From Panopea generosa (lineage: Eukaryota; Mollusca; Bivalvia; Adapedonta; Hiatellidae), in NCBI GenBank assembly GCA_029582155.1, contig CM055894.1, positions 28,495,207 to 28,559,206 on the forward strand: DNA of 64,000 nt, in the 5' to 3' direction. The notes beneath the pieces are model-generated. The model saw only the letters and a program-made list of their open reading frames with translations. It ran no database searches and was not told where the DNA came from. Position 1 is the stretch's first letter. The number at the start of each line of letters is the position of its first letter. Position numbers and translations under genes: made by a program. Shown here piece after piece: positions 54,901 through 60,900 of this stretch.

Positions 54901-57900
54901 AAAGTTTTTTTAGATTCCACAATACTCGAGATTTTATTTCTAACATTCTAAAACAAGTATTCATGATTGATTTATTAAGTACTATTACTGCATATGAATC
55001 TAAATAATTTCCCCACATCAGCAAAAGGAGCAGCTTGTGTTTAAGTATTGACTTTGGTATGATTATTATATAGCCTTTGATATGAGCAATGATTGGTTTT
55101 AACGTATTAAACATATATATTGGAAACAAAACATTGATTTGCGATAATAGAAAAAAGGGTCAATTATTGAATTTGATGTTGTAAGTTTATTGACCTTGAT
55201 ATTGTTAATTTTTTTACCATAATATGGTTAGTGTATTTACATTAATAGTTTAATGTATTGGCGATACATGATTGATATTTTAACCTTGATATGGTCAATG
55301 TTTTCACTTGATATTATATATGTATTTACATGATATGATATATGTATTTACTTGATATGATATATGCATTTACTTGATATGATATATGTATTTACCTGAT
55401 ATGATATATGCATGTACTTGATATGATATATGCATTTACCTTAATATGATTCATGTATTGACCTTGATATGATCAATCAATGTATTGGTTAATATTTTTA
55501 TCTGGATATGATCAATGTATTGACCTAATATACAAAGATTTTATTTACTCACCCGTTTCACTAAAAGTATAAAACATATATGTTCTTTAGGAGGCGCATT
55601 ATTTTAAGAATGTAGTCAACACAAAAGCATAAACAGAATAATAATATAAATACATTACATACACATAAAATCCTGGTTTACGGGCGCACCCAATATCGTT
55701 CTTTCCCCCTTCTACACATATATAAGGCAAAGCAGTCTCAATTAAACGAATTCGAAGTAGAAATATTTTCATATAACATTTAAGAAAGAATTTGATATTC
55801 TGATAGCTGTTAAATGGTAAGTATAGAAACATTGGCTAAAACAACGACCGAGGCCAATAGACCGATAATCGCCAAATTAAATTAATACATTTTTGCTTTA
55901 ACAATTATTGTCATACTTAGCACAATCTGATAAGTAACGTGGATGTGTTCGTTATTTAGCAAAATATCGTTATCATCTCTATGAATAAGAAACGCGTTTA
56001 ATGTTGTAAAACTTAACTTAGTTACAACGATAATTAAAAAGAAGACTTTCCATGTGACATGTATGAGTTTACAATTTGAGTTGACTTCTCCGACACTTAA
56101 GCCTGAAAATTAATTTTCCCAATTATTAATGGCATCTCCTGAATATTAGATCATAAAACATCTGAAAAAAACTGCAAGTATGCGTAGATGCACTTTGACT
56201 GGGCGATTACTTCGACGTAACAACTGCCAGATGCTGTTTTTCCCCATGGGAAATAAGAAAAGTGTCGACTAGTAAATCCTGAAGGGCTAAAAGCCGCTGC
56301 AACTTAATTTCGTTCCCTTGCAAACATAGCTACAACCAAAAACGCAAAGTGATTTAGATGCAAATCGTGCGCTAAAAAAAACAAAACACAGGTAATTAAG
56401 ACTTGGTTACAAGGGATTGGTAACCATAATGCAGGCTGCTGGCATTGTGCTGTAATCATGCGAATATGATTGAAGGAAGTTAAAATATGACACGCAACCT
56501 TAATATAAATATAAATTATAGATTTACATGGATATGGAATTAGATAGCCGGAAGTCCCCGACACATTGACGGCAACCATTTTGAAATATTGTATTTTTTT
56601 AACATTATGTATTGGCAATTGCTATGAAAGTGCAAAGTCTGGTTATAGAGGTCTGGATCATCGGATTGATGATTCAGTCATATCCAGAATAATATGTTGT
56701 GTTCAAACGCAAGGCGTTTCTGTTTTTACCCAGAACGACCATTATTGCATTCTGGGTATTTGTTTATTTCCAGGAATTCCTTTTATCAAAGTGATGAAAA
56801 ATATTACAGCAACAGCGAACGAACTTCGCTCTATCAAATGCTATGTCACGGGATATCCCATTGACAAAATCACGTGGTTTAGAGGTAAATACTTAGAAAT
56901 AATGTGCAGTATGTGTTAGAATATTTTATTTGAATACAAGGATATTGATATAAATGGTAGACACTAATATATGTAACTTTAATTGAAAGTATAAAAAATA
57001 ATTATCTCTCTGAATAATATTCAATATCCTATACAACGCTCTATTTTGGCGTTTTTCTGCATATTTTTTTTTTGCATATTCTGTACCTTATATTTTTTGC
57101 TGCTCAGATGTTTAGTAGTTTACAATAAAATCACGATTGTCGCTGCCACAATAGGTCGAATTATATGTTATTTGTCATGTACACTAAGAAATAGTTCTAA
57201 TCTAAATTATATTACATTTGTCTCATTTGTATTTCAATTTCATAACTCTGCTTATATAAATACAATTCTTTAGAGCTGATGTACTATGCATACAGTGTTC
57301 ATTTACTGCGTTTATTTATTATATTGTCAGATGGTCGCCAGCTTCCGTTGAACCATTTACAGCGGGTGGTAAATGGAACTTTGACTATATTAAAAGTTCA
57401 GGAGTACGACGCTGGAAAATATACGTGCTCAGCTGTTAATTCTGGTGAACAGGGCATGACTCGAAGTGTTTACGTCCGTGTTTTAGGTAAGCGTAATTCA
57501 TAAAAAGGAATGAAAGGGATTTTATGTCATTTTCAACATGTTACATTTTGTATAAATTAGCAACGATAAGTTTTGCTAGAGACATGCCATTGCGTAATTC
57601 ACACAAAGCCTTTAGATCGAGCTGGAAATAGAGGTAATTGCAATGATACATTTCTAAATTAGTTCGAGTAATACTTTTCTTGAACATTCTTTTGTATGTT
57701 TTTATTTTACCTATTTGATCTAAGTCTACGATATCCCTTGCGTTTTCTAGATCATGCCATCAACACTCCTCATGTGTTGACTGATGACAGCAGAATTCCT
57801 GAGTTTTAAACTAATGTCTACAAATTATCAATGTTATTTTAAACCTGTGCCTGTACGAGTTCTGGTGTTATACTTATGCCTTCAACAGTCTGTATGTTTT

Positions 57901-60900
57901 AGACGAATGTATAGAAAATTCTTGATGTTGTAGTGTAATGTCTTCAACATTCTATATAATTCTATATACCTACATAATTCGTGATGTTTATGTTCTACAA
58001 TAGTCCTATTATTTTATAGAACAATGCCGGTTGTTTCTAACACTTACTCACAAATGTATTGAAGTACTGAATTGTAAGCCAGAGCAAATATTTTAATTAT
58101 GTTCCAAACAATTCTGATTAAATAAACATTCTGAAATATCGAATACCACTATAAATTTGATAGCAGATATACATGTGTCATTGATGACGTCAACTGGCGT
58201 CCTTGTTCTAAGGATTCGTCGAAATTCAGGCCATGTTTTTTCTTCGTTTGAGCACGGCAGGGAAATGCTGCTCAATTTTGCCAGGTTGTCATTACGGGAG
58301 CTACGTAATTTATCAACGGACATAGAGTAAATGCAACGCATCGTTAAAAGCAATAGTATACTGAATAAGTAACCATAGTAGACATGCATGATGTTACGAA
58401 GCAATGTCATAATCTGTGAGAAGAAGAATGCGTAATGAACGTTGTTTTATTAAGTATTCTTTTCATTTATTTCAGCGACTATCATTTTCTTTTTTTCGTA
58501 CCTTTAGGATGATTAGGAATAATGGAAATTATTATTTTTTAGTCAAGAACATCTTGTTTGTTTTATAGTAGAATATTCATTGGACTGTCATGGCTAAAAT
58601 AGAAATATCATTGACATTTATAATATATTCCAGAACCACCGGTTATCGATTCATTTCGCATCCCTCCCAGAAAACAAGGCGACAGGGTTACGCTCTCATG
58701 TGCCGTCAGTAGTGGAGATCTACCTATATACATTAACTGGACGAAGGATGGGAAAGAAATTCCACATGACATAGGAATAGTTGTCGAGGTTCAATATATA
58801 ACTATTTTAATAATCTGTGTTTTTGCGCCTTTTTATTGCAAAATCAATAAGAAACAACATTATATATCATTAAAATATTATCAAAATAATTGACTTGTTG
58901 ATAGTTTATAAATTTATGATTTATGTTGGTCTTCCTATGATAATTTTTACGACTGTCAGAAAGATAATTTTAGTATAAGAATGTTACATATGCGTTTTTA
59001 TTTTATACACATTTATTGCATTTACACAAACACTGATGAATACATGTGTACATCTGTAAGAAAACTATGTGTATATTTATAGCCTTCCGGTTCCTACAGC
59101 AGTCTTTTGAAGATAGGGGATGTCAGCCCGATGCATGATGGGAATTATACATGTCACGCCTACAATAACGCATCTAGTACTAGTTACACGGCGGTACTAC
59201 ATGTTGATGGTAAGAACGTCACAATCACAATACAATACGCACCAATTTGCATATTAATCGTATGACATAACCAAAATGGCGACCATACTAACATTTACAA
59301 ATACAGGACTATGACTATATATTTTAAAACCATTCATAACAGTGCAAACTACTCAAATAAACAAACAAAACATAGCAATATAGTTTATATATAAAATCAA
59401 GTATGTAATTAGTGTACACCACATTCGTTATAACATAGTATTTAAAGCCCATTGCAAAATACTCGTAACTGTTTGTTTATAGGATTCCTTAAGTGTAAGT
59501 TAAATCTCCGACTCAAATACAGTTTTGGTGTTATATGTAAGCCTTTCTTATTTAAAGAATATCAAAATGTATTCGGTTTGACACTAGTGTTAGTGAACCA
59601 ACATAACTTTTGCTGTACTAACGAATTATACAGATACATATATTAACCTCAATGAGTTTGAAACAAACTCCATACTACTATTTCTTTATGAAGGTAAAAG
59701 TGTTAGTTCAGCATTGTAAGAGTTTTGTTCAACATTAACTGTATTATTTGTTAAAGTTCCACCTAGATGGGTCGTGGAGCCTGAAGATACGTCCGTTATT
59801 CGTCTGGACACGAAGTTTCTCGACTGCATGGCAGCCGGTATACCAGATCCTAAGATCTCCTGGAGCAAGAGTACTGGTAGGCTGTTGTTGTACAATATTG
59901 ATTGAATCAAGTATTGATGCTTATAGTGCAATTGTGAGCAAAGTAAAATAAGATGTAAGTGTTGCATGTTTTAATGATATTGCAAACGTACCGTATCCCC
60001 GCCCCTCCCCCACCCCCTTCCTTATAAACGTCCCAGCAGAAGAGCATTTTTGAAAAGGAGCATTTTTTTTTTTTGAAGATTTTGATAAAAATATTGTATA
60101 TGATAAATGCATATTACAATTAGGTTTCTCTTTACTGATAACACTTAAAAATCAGATCGAAATTAATTAGGGCGATCATCAGGGGTCTTTTGTACCGGGG
60201 TAAACGGTTTTCCATTTCATTTTCAATCATCATACATCACTTGGTTGCAATTAATTAAAAGTATCACGTTTCAGATTTAAGTAAATATGCACGGATTATT
60301 CCATTTCCATTTGGTGCCAAGATACATCGACACTAAGGTTGAATTAAGGGTTATTCGTTTATTTCATGAAAACTCGAATTGATTAGAATTTCCTTAAACA
60401 CTTCTCAAATATCATTATTTGATCTGTTAAACATAACAATCACTACAACATATCTTATGTTTAGGTGGGTTCCCGTCCAATTACGTTCAGTTAGACCTAA
60501 CCCAATCTGATCACTACTACGTGTATGAAAACGGGACTCTGGAGATTAACCAAGCCACGGAAGCAGACGACGGCAACTATCTATGTAGGGCTGATAACAA
60601 TATAGGTCACGGTATCAGCAAGATCATATACTTAACTGTTCATGGTAGGTTACATAAAACATATTTATATTAATAAGCAAATGTACAATGACATTTTACT
60701 GTACATGGAATTTAGTGTAAAACGCATATCTACTTAACGCCTTTAAAAACGCTTTGGAATATTGAATATATTTTTACCCCAGATATGTTATCAGTTGCAT
60801 GGTTCATATGTGTGGACCGCAATTAATTTGCTAAATTTATCATTTAATGTGATGAAATTATTAGAAAATAAAATGGAGAAACAAGGTAGGAAAACTTTGC

